Source: Acetobacterium woodii DSM 1030
GTDB lineage: Bacteria > Bacillota > Clostridia > Eubacteriales > Eubacteriaceae
Length of the DNA stretch: 64,000 nucleotides
Assembly (NCBI RefSeq): GCF_000247605.1
Contig: NC_016894.1
Coordinates: 1,240,001 to 1,304,000, forward strand
Direction: 5' to 3'
The translations under genes and the position numbers were made by a program. The notes beneath the pieces were generated by a model, which ran no database searches, had not been told where the DNA came from, and was given only the letters and a program-made list of their open reading frames with translations. Shown piece by piece: positions 17,045 to 25,833 of the stretch; position 1 is the stretch's first letter; each line of letters starts with the position of its first letter.

Positions 17045-17623
17045 ATGAGTAGCATAACAATGACCAACCTGGGATTTTTCTTGAATGAAGCCGAATTTTA
17101 TGAACAAATCCGAATGAGAAAAGGGTCAAGACGAGCACAACCGATTGAACGGATTCTTGAGGCGGCGAGAAATATTCCGAAACCAAAGGTACTCTATCGG
17201 GTTTCCGAAGCAAAAATCATTGATGCTAAACGCTTCACATTGGATGGCGTCGAATTTACCAGTGAAATTGGGGTTGAAAAGATTTCAAAAGCAAAGTATA
17301 TCTTTCCCAATATCGTTACTGCTGGATCAGAAATTGAGAATTATTGTTTAACCCGGGAAAATGTTTTGGATCAATATATTATTATGGAATTATGTAATTT
17401 TGCCTGTGAATTTGCTCGTGAAGCGATGCATCGCGACATCCTAATCCGTTATGGGGTGGGAATAAAAGATTGTATCTATCCGGGCGAAGACGGATTTAGA
17501 TTGGAGACCGGAAAGCGGATTTTTGATCTTTTCGAAAATGTTGAAGAAAAAATTGGCGTTACAGTTACCGATATGGGTTTAACGACGCCAAGTCGGACCG
17601 CTTATGCGATTTGTTTTGGGTAA
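17045..17623 (+). CDS. Protein resembling the B12-dependent methionine synthase reactivation domain
   Basis: 192 residues. The C-terminal half, with R/GVGIKDCIYPGEDG, ETGKRIFDLFENVEEKIGVTVTD and a final TTPSRTAYAICFG, follows the order of motifs in the MetH reactivation domain (SPGY, QxxLF, IGVxLT, PxKSVS), but several residues differ. Such stand-alone proteins can reactivate separate cobalamin methyltransferases; in an acetogen that would fit the methyl branch. The open frame extends to 16811 inside proS; the ATG at 17045, 19 bases after proS, is the sensible start. Family assignment is moderate. Confidence 0.6.
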   Translation: MSSITMTNLGFFLNEAEFYEQIRMRKGSRRAQPIERILEAARNIPKPKVLYRVSEAKIIDAKRFTLDGVEFTSEIGVEKISKAKYIFPNIVTAGSEIENYCLTRENVLDQYIIMELCNFACEFAREAMHRDILIRYGVGIKDCIYPGEDGFRLETGKRIFDLFENVEEKIGVTVTDMGLTTPSRTAYAICFG

Positions 17624-17629
17624 AATCAG

Positions 17630-17658
17630 AAAAAAGAGGCCATAATGGCCTCTTTTTT
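17630..17658. terminator. Shared terminator between convergent genes
   Basis: A6-GAGGCC/GGCCTC-T6 with ATAAT loop; symmetrical, so it serves the plus-strand gene ending at 17623 and the folate operon ending at 17657. Confidence 0.9.
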
Positions 17659-18475
17659 AATTGTTTTGAAGGTTTTCAAAAATTTCGTTCATCCGTTTAT
17701 TTAACAACGGATGGACAAAATAGGGGGCGATTTCAGCCATTGAGGCCATCACGAAAGCCCGCTCTTGAACACGCGGATGGGGAAGAACAACATGAGGATC
17801 ATCACTAATCAGGTGATCATAAAATAAGATGTCCAAATCGATGGTTCGTGGCCCCCAATGGATCGTTCGTTCCCGTTTAAGACCGTGTTCGATTTCAAGC
17901 AGTAACGTCATGAGCGGATGCGGCGGCAAAGTGGTTTTAACTTTCAGGACACAATTGAGAAAAAAATCCTGATCGGTATAACCCCAGGGTTCGGTTTCGA
18001 TAATGCTGGATTGGGTAATAATTTTGATCCCGGAGGTGCTTTTAATATGGGCAATGGCTTCACTTAAATTTTGTTCGCGATTGCCCATATTTGTCCCCAA
18101 CCCAATAAAGGCAACATGCCAACCGCGATTGATTTCGATGGCGACAGTGTCCATTGATTTTAAGATTGGTGCCCAGGGTTTTTTAATCATAATTTTGACA
18201 TGGTCAACCATGGGATAATGCTCAAGAACATAGGTTGCCAGTTTTTCGCCAGCGGTTTCAATAAGATCGTAGCTTTCTTTTGTGAACTCAATTTCTAACG
18301 CATGACATAATTCGCCATAATGAACGGATTTGGTCAAATCACCGGTAAGAGCGGCTTCTTGCATATCCAATGAGAGTGTGACCGAAATTAAGAATTTCTG
18401 TCCCAGGGTTTTTTCTTCAGGAAAGACGCCGTGGTAGGCAAAAACTTCAAAATCTTTTATATAGAGTTTGTCCAT
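17657..18475 (-). CDS. folBK: Bifunctional dihydroneopterin aldolase / HPPK
   Basis: 272-residue fusion. Residues 1-118 are FolB (YHGVFPEEKTLGQKFLISV, HYGELCHALE), which cleaves dihydroneopterin to 6-hydroxymethyl-dihydropterin. Residues 120-272 are FolK (AFIGLGTNMGNREQNL, ETEPWG, GPRTIDLDILFYD, LPHPRVQERAFVM), which adds pyrophosphate. The start ATG follows AAGGGAG and overlaps the folP stop by 19 bases. It is the last gene of the operon. Confidence 0.96.
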   Translation of the reverse strand: MDKLYIKDFEVFAYHGVFPEEKTLGQKFLISVTLSLDMQEAALTGDLTKSVHYGELCHALEIEFTKESYDLIETAGEKLATYVLEHYPMVDHVKIMIKKPWAPILKSMDTVAIEINRGWHVAFIGLGTNMGNREQNLSEAIAHIKSTSGIKIITQSSIIETEPWGYTDQDFFLNCVLKVKTTLPPHPLMTLLLEIEHGLKRERTIHWGPRTIDLDILFYDHLISDDPHVVLPHPRVQERAFVMASMAEIAPYFVHPLLNKRMNEIFENLQNN

Positions 18476-19284
18476 GGTGCTCCCTTCAGAATTGCGGCGG
18501 TCATTTTCGCCGCGCGTTTATTTTCCCGGACATCATGAACGCGAATAATTGATGCGCCCTTCATAATGCCGATTACAGTAGTGGCAACGGTGCCCTCGAC
18601 GCGTTCGGTAACCGGTAAATCCAGTGTAAGACCGATAAATCCTTTTCGCGAGGTACCGAGCAAAATCGGGTATCCGAGCGCTTGGAGTGTTTCTAGATGG
18701 TTCATGACGGCCATATTCTGAGCATAATCTTTAGCAAAGCCGATACCGGGATCAAGAATAATGGCATCTTGCGAGACCCCTGCGTTGATGGCAATCTCAA
18801 TGGATTCCTGAAGATCGCGGTTGAGATCGGTCATCAGATGGTCGTAATTTCGATTATTACGGTTATGCATCAGGACACAAGGAACCTTGTATTTAGCGGT
18901 AACTTTGGCAAGAGCAGGATCATATTTAAAGCCCCAGATGTCATTGATCAGGTCAGCTCCCGCTTTAAGTGCGGCTTCACCAACAGCACTTTTATAGGTA
19001 TCAATGGAAATCGGGATATCAAACCGTTGTCGAATCGCTTCGATCATCGGAGCGACACGATCAATTTCTTCGGCATCACTGATTTGAGTATGGCCAGGCC
19101 GGGTCGATTCACCGCCAAGGTCAATCAGATCAGCCCCATCGGTTATCATTTTTTCTACTTGTTTAAGACTGGTATCACGAGTATTGAATTTGCCGCCGTC
19201 AGAAAAAGAATCCGGGGTGACATTTAAGATCCCCATGATGAGGACCTCATGGGTTAAATCAAAATTTTTTTTGCCAATTTGCAT
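18457..19284 (-). CDS. folP: Dihydropteroate synthase
   Basis: 275 residues from the ATG at 19284, chosen because AAAGGAG lies just upstream; the frame could start at 19305 but would overlap the HD gene. Signature motifs GILNVTPDSFSDGG and DLGGESTRPG, the later DPGIGFAK and the terminal IIRVHDV are all present. It joins hydroxymethyl-dihydropterin pyrophosphate to p-aminobenzoate. Confidence 0.96.
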   Translation of the reverse strand: MQIGKKNFDLTHEVLIMGILNVTPDSFSDGGKFNTRDTSLKQVEKMITDGADLIDLGGESTRPGHTQISDAEEIDRVAPMIEAIRQRFDIPISIDTYKSAVGEAALKAGADLINDIWGFKYDPALAKVTAKYKVPCVLMHNRNNRNYDHLMTDLNRDLQESIEIAINAGVSQDAIILDPGIGFAKDYAQNMAVMNHLETLQALGYPILLGTSRKGFIGLTLDLPVTERVEGTVATTVIGIMKGASIIRVHDVRENKRAAKMTAAILKGAPWTNSI

Positions 19285-19294
19285 GGTAACTCCT

Positions 19295-19777
19295 TTAATA
19301 AACAATGGTCAGGTTTTTTTTCGTGTCAGACCAATCACATTCCTTTTCGACCGGACATGAAAAACAGGCGCGGGACAATTTATCACTTTGATAAAATACC
19401 TGACTGAATCCCTGCGCCTGCGGATTCCGATGATTGCGAATGGCATCCAGTATCAGTTTATTTTCAGCGCCGGTAAAAGCTAAATTTTCAAGCAATGAAA
19501 TGGCCAAATGGTGGGAGGCAATTTCGTGTGGGGTCTTGTCCTGATATTGCACGAAACGGCCAATATCATGGAGTAATGCCGTTGTATAGATAAGATCACG
19601 GGAAAGCTTAAAACCAGCTTCTGTGGCCTTTATCGAGGCAATCCGGGCGACTGCTAAAAAATGGTTCATGTCATGGTGACAAAAACGACGTTTTTGCTCA
19701 CAGTCATTTATTTTTTGGAGGTAGCTTTGAAAGGTTTGATTTTGATAAAGTAAGTTGGTATTATTTAACGAATCCAT
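19295..19777 (-). CDS. HD-domain hydrolase in the folate operon
   Basis: 160 residues. HD residues are visible as RFCHHDMNHFL (His about 34), ALLHDIGRF (HD about 69-70) and a later IASHHL and IRNHR. The C-terminus has ACFSCPVEKECDW, a C-x2-C-x5-C motif common in clostridial relatives. It lies between folE and folP with no Nudix-type folQ gene in the operon, so it may remove phosphate from dihydroneopterin triphosphate; in archaea an HD protein (MptB) acts on a similar pterin cyclic phosphate. The function is inference. Confidence 0.75.
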   Translation of the reverse strand: MDSLNNTNLLYQNQTFQSYLQKINDCEQKRRFCHHDMNHFLAVARIASIKATEAGFKLSRDLIYTTALLHDIGRFVQYQDKTPHEIASHHLAISLLENLAFTGAENKLILDAIRNHRNPQAQGFSQVFYQSDKLSRACFSCPVEKECDWSDTKKNLTIVY

Positions 19778-19787
19778 TAATGACTTC

Positions 19788-20348
19788 CTATTTAATACTT
19801 AAAAGTTTATGGACTTCGTCTTTAAGTTCTTTATTGTGAACAAAGATGCCAGCTTGCATCGCAGTAACCGTACGTGTTCCGGGACGTTTGACACCACGCA
19901 TGTTCATGCATAGATGTTCGGCTTCAATGATAACCATTACACCCCGGGCGTGAAGATACTCCATAATCGCTTCGCCAATATCGGTCGTTAATACTTCTTG
20001 AAGTTGTGGTCGTTTTGAATATAAATCGACCGTTCTGACAAGTTTTGAAAGTCCGGCAACACGTCCATTAGGGATGTAGGCAATATGAACCTTACCATAA
20101 AAAGGTAAAAGATGATGTTCACACATCGAATAAAAGGGAATATCCCGTTCGATAACGATATCATCAGATTTTACCGCAAACGTTTTGGCAAGGTGGACTT
20201 CGGCGGTGTGTCCCAGTCCGGAAAAAATTTCGGCATACATTCGGCCAACCCGGGCAGGCGTTTCGACTAACCCTTCGCGGGTCGGGTCTTCACCAATGGC
20301 TTCCAAAATCATCGTGACAGCTTTTTGAATTTTTTCTTGATCAATCAT
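19788..20348 (-). CDS. folE: GTP cyclohydrolase I
   Basis: 186 residues. Zinc ligands and active-site motifs are present: [26 protein letters not shown] and HLCMNMRGV. It converts GTP to dihydroneopterin triphosphate, the first step of folate synthesis. It heads the minus-strand operon folE-HD-folP-folBK and has a tetrahydrofolate riboswitch with a terminator in its leader, so it should be switched off when folate is plentiful. Confidence 0.97.
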   Translation of the reverse strand: MIDQEKIQKAVTMILEAIGEDPTREGLVETPARVGRMYAEIFSGLGHTAEVHLAKTFAVKSDDIVIERDIPFYSMCEHHLLPFYGKVHIAYIPNGRVAGLSKLVRTVDLYSKRPQLQEVLTTDIGEAIMEYLHARGVMVIIEAEHLCMNMRGVKRPGTRTVTAMQAGIFVHNKELKDEVHKLLSIK

Positions 20349-20409
20349 TTTTCTCCTATCGCCAAATCAATTTTTAAATTGATTTGGAATGGTTTTTACT
20401 AAAACCAAA

Positions 20410-20456
20410 TAAAAAAAGCATTACTTAAATAAAACAAAATGTTTTAAGCAATGCTT
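20410..20456 (-). terminator. Riboswitch-controlled terminator upstream of folE
   Basis: On the minus strand AAGCATTGCTTAAA (20456-20443) pairs with TTTAAGTAATGCTT (20429-20416), followed by T7. Its 5' arm overlaps GCGGAAGC (20460-20453), which can instead pair with GCTTCCGC of the aptamer (20495-20488). With ligand the aptamer keeps GCTTCCGC and the terminator forms; without ligand the alternative pairing breaks the terminator base. Confidence 0.82.
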
Positions 20457-20484
20457 CCGCAACCCTCGATTTTGATCAAGGGGT

Positions 20485-20577
20485 CCAGCGGAAGCAACAA
20501 GATATCGCAATGAGTTCATTTCGTTTAAAGGCAACTTCCCATCCTCTAACACTTTACGCAGCTTGTCTACTCTGTTA
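20485..20577 (-). promoter_or_regulatory. Tetrahydrofolate riboswitch (folE)
   Basis: Minus-strand aptamer beginning CAGAGTAGA, with GCGTAAAGTGTTAGAGGATGG, then TTGCCTTTAAACGAAATGAA and ending TTGCTTCCGCTG. These conserved segments and their order match the THF-I riboswitch. It precedes folE, a known target class. Confidence 0.88.
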
Positions 20578-20592
20578 TATTTAATTGGGTGT

Positions 20593-20621
20593 ATTTTAAC
20601 ATGGGTTATGGTGACTTACAA
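20593..20621 (-). promoter_or_regulatory. Promoter of the folate operon
   Basis: Minus strand: TTGTAA (20621-20616), 17 bases, TAAAAT (20598-20593), about 20 bases upstream of the aptamer. The folT riboswitch has a closely similar promoter. Confidence 0.6.
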
Positions 20622-21056
20622 GGGTAATATAACGTATTTGTAAAAGATGAAAGAATCGTTAAAGAAAAAACCAAAGGCCAAAAACCGCTGTTTAAAGATA
20701 GTTTAGTGAAACCGTTCATCAAAAAGAAAAAATTTAGCCATTGTTGTTCTGAGGAGATCCGAAAAAGGTGTCTGCTGTTTAATAATTTTACTTATTTTAA
20801 AATAATGAAGATAACCAATGCTTGAAAAATAATTAAATAAAAGAATTTATTTGAATATTTCATCGTTTAATTAAGATGGTTATGCTAAAATAGCGATGCT
20901 GAATAAGTAAAAAACCCGTATAATCATGAATAAGCCAAAGTTGAAAAGACGAAAAGCGGCAGATTAAAATTGGTGGCAGTGATTATTGGTGATGCCAATC
21001 AGGGTAAAAATTGACTGGCGACATTTGAAAAAAATTAAAAGAGATGGCGGTTGCTG
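20622..21056. other. Intergenic region without a recognised gene
   Basis: 435 AT-rich bases between divergent genes. A lone TATAAT at about 20921-20926 may belong to a promoter of the gene at 21057. I see no convincing open frame, terminator or RNA fold. Confidence 0.5.
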
Positions 21057-22352
21057 ATGGACGAGAAGGTGCTTAAGAAAAAATTTTATTCATTGGACAA
21101 CGCTGGCGTATTATATACCGCTATTGCGTCGTCGCGAATGTCGACGGTGTATCGGATGACCGCGGAATTATCGGAAGTGATTCGTCCGGAAATTTTGCAG
21201 GAAGCCCTGGAACGAATTATTCATCGTTTCCCATATTTCCAGGTGACCTTGAAACGGGGTTTTTTCTGGTATTATTATGAACATACCGAAATCATGCCAA
21301 AAGTTGAAGAAGAAACGTATTTTCCTTGTAAAATTATGCGGCAACGACAGGGGAAGACCTTTCCTTTTCGGGTTCTTTATTATAAAAAGTATATTCATGT
21401 GGAATTTAATCATAGTATTTGTGATGGCAGCGGCGGACTTTGTTTTTTGCAAACGTTGATAATCGAATATCTAAAAATAATTAAGGAGATTTTTCCGGAG
21501 AATCTGGAAAAAGCGATGGATATTCAGGCGGCAGTTGATCCTGGTGAGTTTGAAGACTCCTTTAAAGTATATTATGAGGAAAATGTGCCACCACCGCCCA
21601 GTAGTAAAAAGGTTTTTCATTTTCCCTTTGATCTGCTTGATAAAGGAGAATATCTGTTATTAACCGGGTTTGTTCCGGTAAAACCGCTCTTGTCGTTAGC
21701 CAAAAGTTATGGTTGTACCTTGACCCAGTTTGTCCTGGCTTTATATTTTGAAAGCATTCAGGAATACATCATGGCGTCTCCGATGAGCGAGAAAAAGAAA
21801 CGTCGTCAACGGATTGCCATCAATGTACCGGTGGATTTACGAAAAATGTTTCCGTCTATTACATTAAGAAATTTTTTTATCAGTCTCAATCCCGACATTG
21901 ATCTCGCTTTGGGTTATTATACCCGTGAGGAAATTATTGAGCAAATTAAGGGGTATATGGGCCTATACATGAATCGAAAAAATATCAGTCGTTACATTTC
22001 ACGAAATGTTCGTAATGAACAATTGATATTTCTACGGATTATTCCTTTATGGATGAAAAAATTGTTTATGCCATTAGTTTATAAGCGCTATGGCGAACGC
22101 GGTTATACCAGCGGATTATCCAACCTAGGAGTGATTACGGTTCCGGAAGAACTAAAACCTTACATTAAAAGTTTTGAAGTTTTCCCTTCGCCCAGCGCCG
22201 AAAGCCGGCTTAAAATGGTGATGGTCAGTTATGATAATACGCTGGCCTTATGTTTTGGAAAAACCACTGGGGAAACGGTAATTGAGAAAATATTTTTTAG
22301 GAAAATCAGACAAATGAACATTCCCGTTAAAATAGAAACGAATAAGAGGTGA
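21057..22352 (+). CDS. Condensation/alcohol-acetyltransferase-like protein
   Basis: 431 residues in the chloramphenicol-acetyltransferase/condensation superfamily. The catalytic motif H-x3-D-G is HSICDGSGG at about residue 121; the second half has NVPVDLRKMFPS and SNLGVI, the usual pair of structural motifs near the end. It probably acylates an alcohol, lipid or sugar. The ATG at 21057 is preceded in frame by a TTG at 21051; neither has a strong ribosome site. It overlaps nothing and sits 8 bases before the zinc-ribbon membrane protein, a pair seen together in other Firmicutes. Confidence 0.75.
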   Translation: MDEKVLKKKFYSLDNAGVLYTAIASSRMSTVYRMTAELSEVIRPEILQEALERIIHRFPYFQVTLKRGFFWYYYEHTEIMPKVEEETYFPCKIMRQRQGKTFPFRVLYYKKYIHVEFNHSICDGSGGLCFLQTLIIEYLKIIKEIFPENLEKAMDIQAAVDPGEFEDSFKVYYEENVPPPPSSKKVFHFPFDLLDKGEYLLLTGFVPVKPLLSLAKSYGCTLTQFVLALYFESIQEYIMASPMSEKKKRRQRIAINVPVDLRKMFPSITLRNFFISLNPDIDLALGYYTREEIIEQIKGYMGLYMNRKNISRYISRNVRNEQLIFLRIIPLWMKKLFMPLVYKRYGERGYTSGLSNLGVITVPEELKPYIKSFEVFPSPSAESRLKMVMVSYDNTLALCFGKTTGETVIEKIFFRKIRQMNIPVKIETNKR

Positions 22353-22360
22353 GATAATAG

Positions 22361-23077
22361 ATGGCTTATTGTCCAAAATGTGGTGTAGAAGTTGAACCTG
22401 ATGTCAAAAATTGTCCGCTTTGTGATTTTCCAATCCCTGATATCAACGAGGATGGTGTCGATGACAGCAAATATCCGCAAGCCATAAATACCTATGATGA
22501 AGATCATCTGGGGAAAAAAAATAAGGCGTTTTTTTCAATTACCATTATTGCCTTCAGTTTATACGTAATTATTGGGGTGACTTATCTGGTTTATCCCTGG
22601 AATGATGCGTTACTCAAATATATTGGGGTGGCAGATTTTTGTATTTTTGCAATAGTATTTTTTGCAATGGGTTACTTGAAGCCGAACTATAATTTTCTGG
22701 GCTCTTATCTGACGGTAGTGATCACCAGCTTATGTGTTTATCTGATTAGTGGCAGTCAGAGCCATTGGTTTTTTAATTATGCTTTTCCGATTGCAACGCT
22801 GATTTATTTAGATATCAGTTTGTTTCGGTTTGTTTTTAAACATACCCGCCATAAAAGTCAGTTTATTTTTATTCCCTCGAACCTGATTTTATTTGTCATT
22901 GTTTTGGCGATTGGCATTGATGGTGTCATTAGTTTGAATGTTTATGGCGTCCTCCATTTAACCTGGTCCTTAATTGGAGCGGTTTCGGGAATTTGTATCA
23001 TCATTTTGCTGCAAACCATTTATCATCGTATCCCCGAAAAAACAAGAAGGATGTTAAAAGAAAAGATGCATTTTTAA
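22361..23077 (+). CDS. Zinc-ribbon membrane protein (DUF6320-like)
   Basis: 238 residues. An N-terminal zinc ribbon (YCPKCGVEVEPDVKNCPLC, C-x2-C-x10-C-x2-C) is followed by about six membrane segments from residue 55 on, with short loops. I place it in the DUF6320-type family by architecture and by the partner acyltransferase upstream. The function is unknown; a membrane anchor or modulator for the acyltransferase is possible. Confidence 0.7.
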   Translation: MAYCPKCGVEVEPDVKNCPLCDFPIPDINEDGVDDSKYPQAINTYDEDHLGKKNKAFFSITIIAFSLYVIIGVTYLVYPWNDALLKYIGVADFCIFAIVFFAMGYLKPNYNFLGSYLTVVITSLCVYLISGSQSHWFFNYAFPIATLIYLDISLFRFVFKHTRHKSQFIFIPSNLILFVIVLAIGIDGVISLNVYGVLHLTWSLIGAVSGICIIILLQTIYHRIPEKTRRMLKEKMHF

Positions 23078-23135
23078 TATAAAGGCAATTGGAATTAAAT
23101 AAAGCTACCATTATAAAGATCAATAACTAAACAAT

Positions 23136-23193
23136 AATAGCAAAATGTTGCATCATTTTACAAACCGTTTGATGCTGCGCTTTGCTATTTTTT
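23136..23193 (+). terminator. Terminator after the zinc-ribbon membrane gene
   Basis: AATAGCAAA (23136-23144) with TTTGCTATT (23181-23189), inner helix GCATCA/TGATGC, then T residues. Confidence 0.8.
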
Positions 23194-23558
23194 GATGTCA
23201 AAAATAAATAAGAGTAAAATATTGTCTTGAAAAATGGAAGAAATCACATTTTTATGAATAATAATGATAAATTTTACTTTCCTTAAATAAACTTAATAAA
23301 CCAGTAATTTATGGCAAAATTGCATTTTTAAAACAGTGCTTGACTAGCAATAATGATACGCGAATACAGTTTGTAAGAGTAACACTAATCGCTCAAAGGT
23401 ATACTTATATAAAATTGGCTAAAACTCTATGAAAATAGTATAAAAAATTCCTTTTAGTTATCAAAAAATTGTCCTTGTAATGCGATGAATTCGTGTTAAA
23501 TTGAGGAACCAACTCAGTTTGATTTGGTAAAAATGAAGGATCAAAGGAGGTCATTATT
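23194..23558. other. Intergenic region before the CoA-transferase genes
   Basis: 365 AT-rich bases. TTGACT at about 23340 could be a -35, but no matching -10 at normal spacing stands out. A strong ribosome site AAAGGAGG closes the region. No gene or RNA fold is supported. Confidence 0.45.
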
Positions 23559-24269
23559 GTGGCAGTACAGATTACCGCACAAGAAGCTGTAAAAAAGATT
23601 GTTGCTAAATCGGCGGTTATGATCGGGGGTTTTTTAGGAGCTGGAGTACCTCTGGTGATGCTTGATGAAATTGCTAAATCAGGTATTAAAGAGCTAACGG
23701 TTATTAGCATTGGAGCCGGTTATCGTGGCGGCGGGGTAGATATTGGGAAACTAGTTTTAAATAAACAGATTATTAAATATATTACCGCTCATGTTGGCAC
23801 CGATCCCAATTTGATTAAACAGATCGTCGGTGGTGAGGTGGAAATGGAGTTAAGTCCGATGGGTACCTTTGTCGAGCGAATTCGGGCTGGCGGCGCTGGT
23901 TTAGGAGCCGTGGTTACCCCTGTTGGAATGGGAACCGAGGTGGAAGAGATGGCTGAAAAAATTATCGTCGATGGTAAACCCTATCTTTTGTTTAAACCGA
24001 TTCGAGCCGCGGTGGCGGTCATTAAAGCGCATCGTGGTGATTTGTTAGGAAATTTACAATATCAGGGGATGAGCAACACCAGTCCGATTATGGCGACTGC
24101 CGCGGACATTGTTATTGCCGAGGTTGATGAAATCGTTGCAGTTGGTGAGATTAGCCCTGAAAATGTCGGAACACCGGGAATATTTGTGGATTATCTGGTG
24201 CAGGGACATACTTATCAAAAAAGGAAAGCGATTTATGAAGAATTGTGGATCGCCACAAATAAATTATAG
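23559..24269 (+). CDS. CoA-transferase subunit A
   Basis: 236 residues of the family I CoA-transferase alpha subunit (AtoD/ScoA type): Gly-rich MIGGFLGAGVPLVMLDEI near the start, then SPMGTFVERIRAGGAGLGAV, the CoA-binding region, and TAADIVIAEVDEIV. The start is GTG with AAAGGAGG 8 bases upstream. It works with the next gene to move CoA between acetate and other acids; the exact substrates cannot be read from sequence. Confidence 0.9.
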   Translation: MAVQITAQEAVKKIVAKSAVMIGGFLGAGVPLVMLDEIAKSGIKELTVISIGAGYRGGGVDIGKLVLNKQIIKYITAHVGTDPNLIKQIVGGEVEMELSPMGTFVERIRAGGAGLGAVVTPVGMGTEVEEMAEKIIVDGKPYLLFKPIRAAVAVIKAHRGDLLGNLQYQGMSNTSPIMATAADIVIAEVDEIVAVGEISPENVGTPGIFVDYLVQGHTYQKRKAIYEELWIATNKL

Positions 24270-24280
24270 GAGGTCTAAAA

Positions 24281-24919
24281 ATGTCGCGAAATTATATTGC
24301 CAAAAGAATTGCCAAAGAATTTAGGGATGGCATGTATGTAAATTTAGGGATTGGTATTCCCACGGAATCAGCTAATTATATCCCGGAAGGAACCCATGTG
24401 TATTTGCAGACCGAAAACGGTGGATTAATGTTTGGGCCTAAACCGAAACGGGGCGAGAGTGACCCGGATCTTGCCAACGCCGGGGCGGAACCGATCACGA
24501 TGCTTCCCGGGGGCTCAGTATTTGATGTAGCGACCTCATTTGCGATGATCCGGGGCGGACATATTGACATGACCGTAGTCGGAGCTTTAGAGGTTGATGA
24601 AAGCGGTAGTGTTGCCAGCTGGAAAATTCCCGGGAAGTTATTAACTGGTATGGGTGGGGCCATGGACTTGCTTTATGGCTGCAAACGGGTGGTTGTTGCC
24701 ATGACCCATACAGACAAATATGGCAACTCCAAAATTAAAAAAAAATGCAGCTTGCCATTAACCGCAGCAGCGGTTGTCGATTTGATTATTACCGACAAAG
24801 CGGTGTTTAGCATTGGCACTGGCGGCTTATACCTTGAAGAACTTGCGCCGGGGGTAACCAGCTCTGAAGTTGTTCAGCTTACGGAAGGAACAATTACCAA
24901 CATAAGTGATTGGGCATAG
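24281..24919 (+). CDS. CoA-transferase subunit B
   Basis: 212 residues of the family I beta subunit. The catalytic Glu is in LQTENGGLMFGPKP at about residue 47. GGAMDLLYGCKRVVVAMTH and the terminal region LAPGVTSSEVVQLTEG are typical. It starts 11 bases after the alpha subunit with AGGAGG, so the two are co-expressed. Confidence 0.92.
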   Translation: MSRNYIAKRIAKEFRDGMYVNLGIGIPTESANYIPEGTHVYLQTENGGLMFGPKPKRGESDPDLANAGAEPITMLPGGSVFDVATSFAMIRGGHIDMTVVGALEVDESGSVASWKIPGKLLTGMGGAMDLLYGCKRVVVAMTHTDKYGNSKIKKKCSLPLTAAAVVDLIITDKAVFSIGTGGLYLEELAPGVTSSEVVQLTEGTITNISDWA

Positions 24920-24998
24920 CTTAAAATTCCCAGCGCTGGTTGCTACGTAGAAGGGATAAAAAGCGGTTTCAGTAATGGAGCAGCTTTTTTATTTTGGA

Positions 24999-25532
24999 TT
25001 AAGTTAAGCGGTATTTTCGGTTGAGCATGTCTTCGCGTTCTTTCCAGTCTGACATCAGGGTGCTTAAGGCCCCATAAAAGGAAAGATTGTGGTTGGGAAA
25101 ACGAAAATGCAACATTTCATGCAGGGCGATATATTCGATACATTCTTTCGGGGTTTTAATCAGTTCCAGATTAAGAATAACTTTTTGACTTTTGGGAGAA
25201 CAGGACCCCCAACGATTATCCAGACGGTAGATCTTGAGATCGGGAAAGCTGACCTGATAGGGAGCGGCTTTAACAATGGCAGTGGCCATAGCTTCAACAA
25301 AAACCTCTCGGGCTTGTTCGCGGTACCACATATCTAAAACAAATTCTTTATGTTGAATGGACTGGGTGTCCTGAACATTTAGAACCATACTGTTATTGTT
25401 AATCATGACGCCAGTAGTGGGCGATTCTGAGACTAATAAACGATAATAGTCGCCGAGGAATTTATGTTTTTCACCAGTTTTATATTGATAATTTTTGAGT
25501 AATTCAGGAACCGTGTCAAGATTGCCAAACAT
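24999..25532 (-). CDS. YgjP/WLM-type zinc metallopeptidase-like protein (DUF45)
   Basis: 177 residues. The DUF45 pattern NRWGSCSPK (about 105) is followed by ALHEMLHFRFPNHN, the HExxH plus downstream His zinc motif, and by W-x-RE near the end. These proteins resemble metallopeptidases; the natural substrate is unclear. It stands alone on the minus strand, converging with the CoA-transferase genes. Confidence 0.85.
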   Translation of the reverse strand: MFGNLDTVPELLKNYQYKTGEKHKFLGDYYRLLVSESPTTGVMINNNSMVLNVQDTQSIQHKEFVLDMWYREQAREVFVEAMATAIVKAAPYQVSFPDLKIYRLDNRWGSCSPKSQKVILNLELIKTPKECIEYIALHEMLHFRFPNHNLSFYGALSTLMSDWKEREDMLNRKYRLT

Positions 25533-25833
25533 CGGAGTACCTCCATCTTCGCGTAAAACGAATTGATGATTTTATTATAGCTAAGATATGAAAAAATCAG
25601 AATGAAAATAGTTGTCAGTATAGGGAAAGAATTAGTGGTGGAGTTGGAAATTTTTAACAAAACAGATATGAACTGTACAATCATCAGAAAAATGTTATAA
25701 TGAGGTATTAACAGTTAAGGATAATAAGTAAGTGCAAATCAGAAAGTAAGTGGTGGTTATTTACGAGATAAAAAACAACAGTTAAAGCGCTTTCGTAAAG
25801 ACTCAAACCATTGATTAATGAGAGGAGAACCAG
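25533..25833. promoter_or_regulatory. Divergent intergenic region with thyX promoter candidates
   Basis: 301 bases between divergent genes. For thyX, TTAACA (25654-25659) with TACAAT (25676-25681, 16-base spacer), and a second TATAAT at 25696-25701. The ribosome site is AGAGGAG. A palindrome AAAGCGCTTT at about 25784 resembles a catabolite-response half site but lacks the full consensus. Confidence 0.45.

Noticed and set aside
25780-25800. Catabolite-response element near AAAGCGCTTT before thyX
   Set aside because: The core palindrome fits but flanking consensus bases do not, and thyX is not an expected target.
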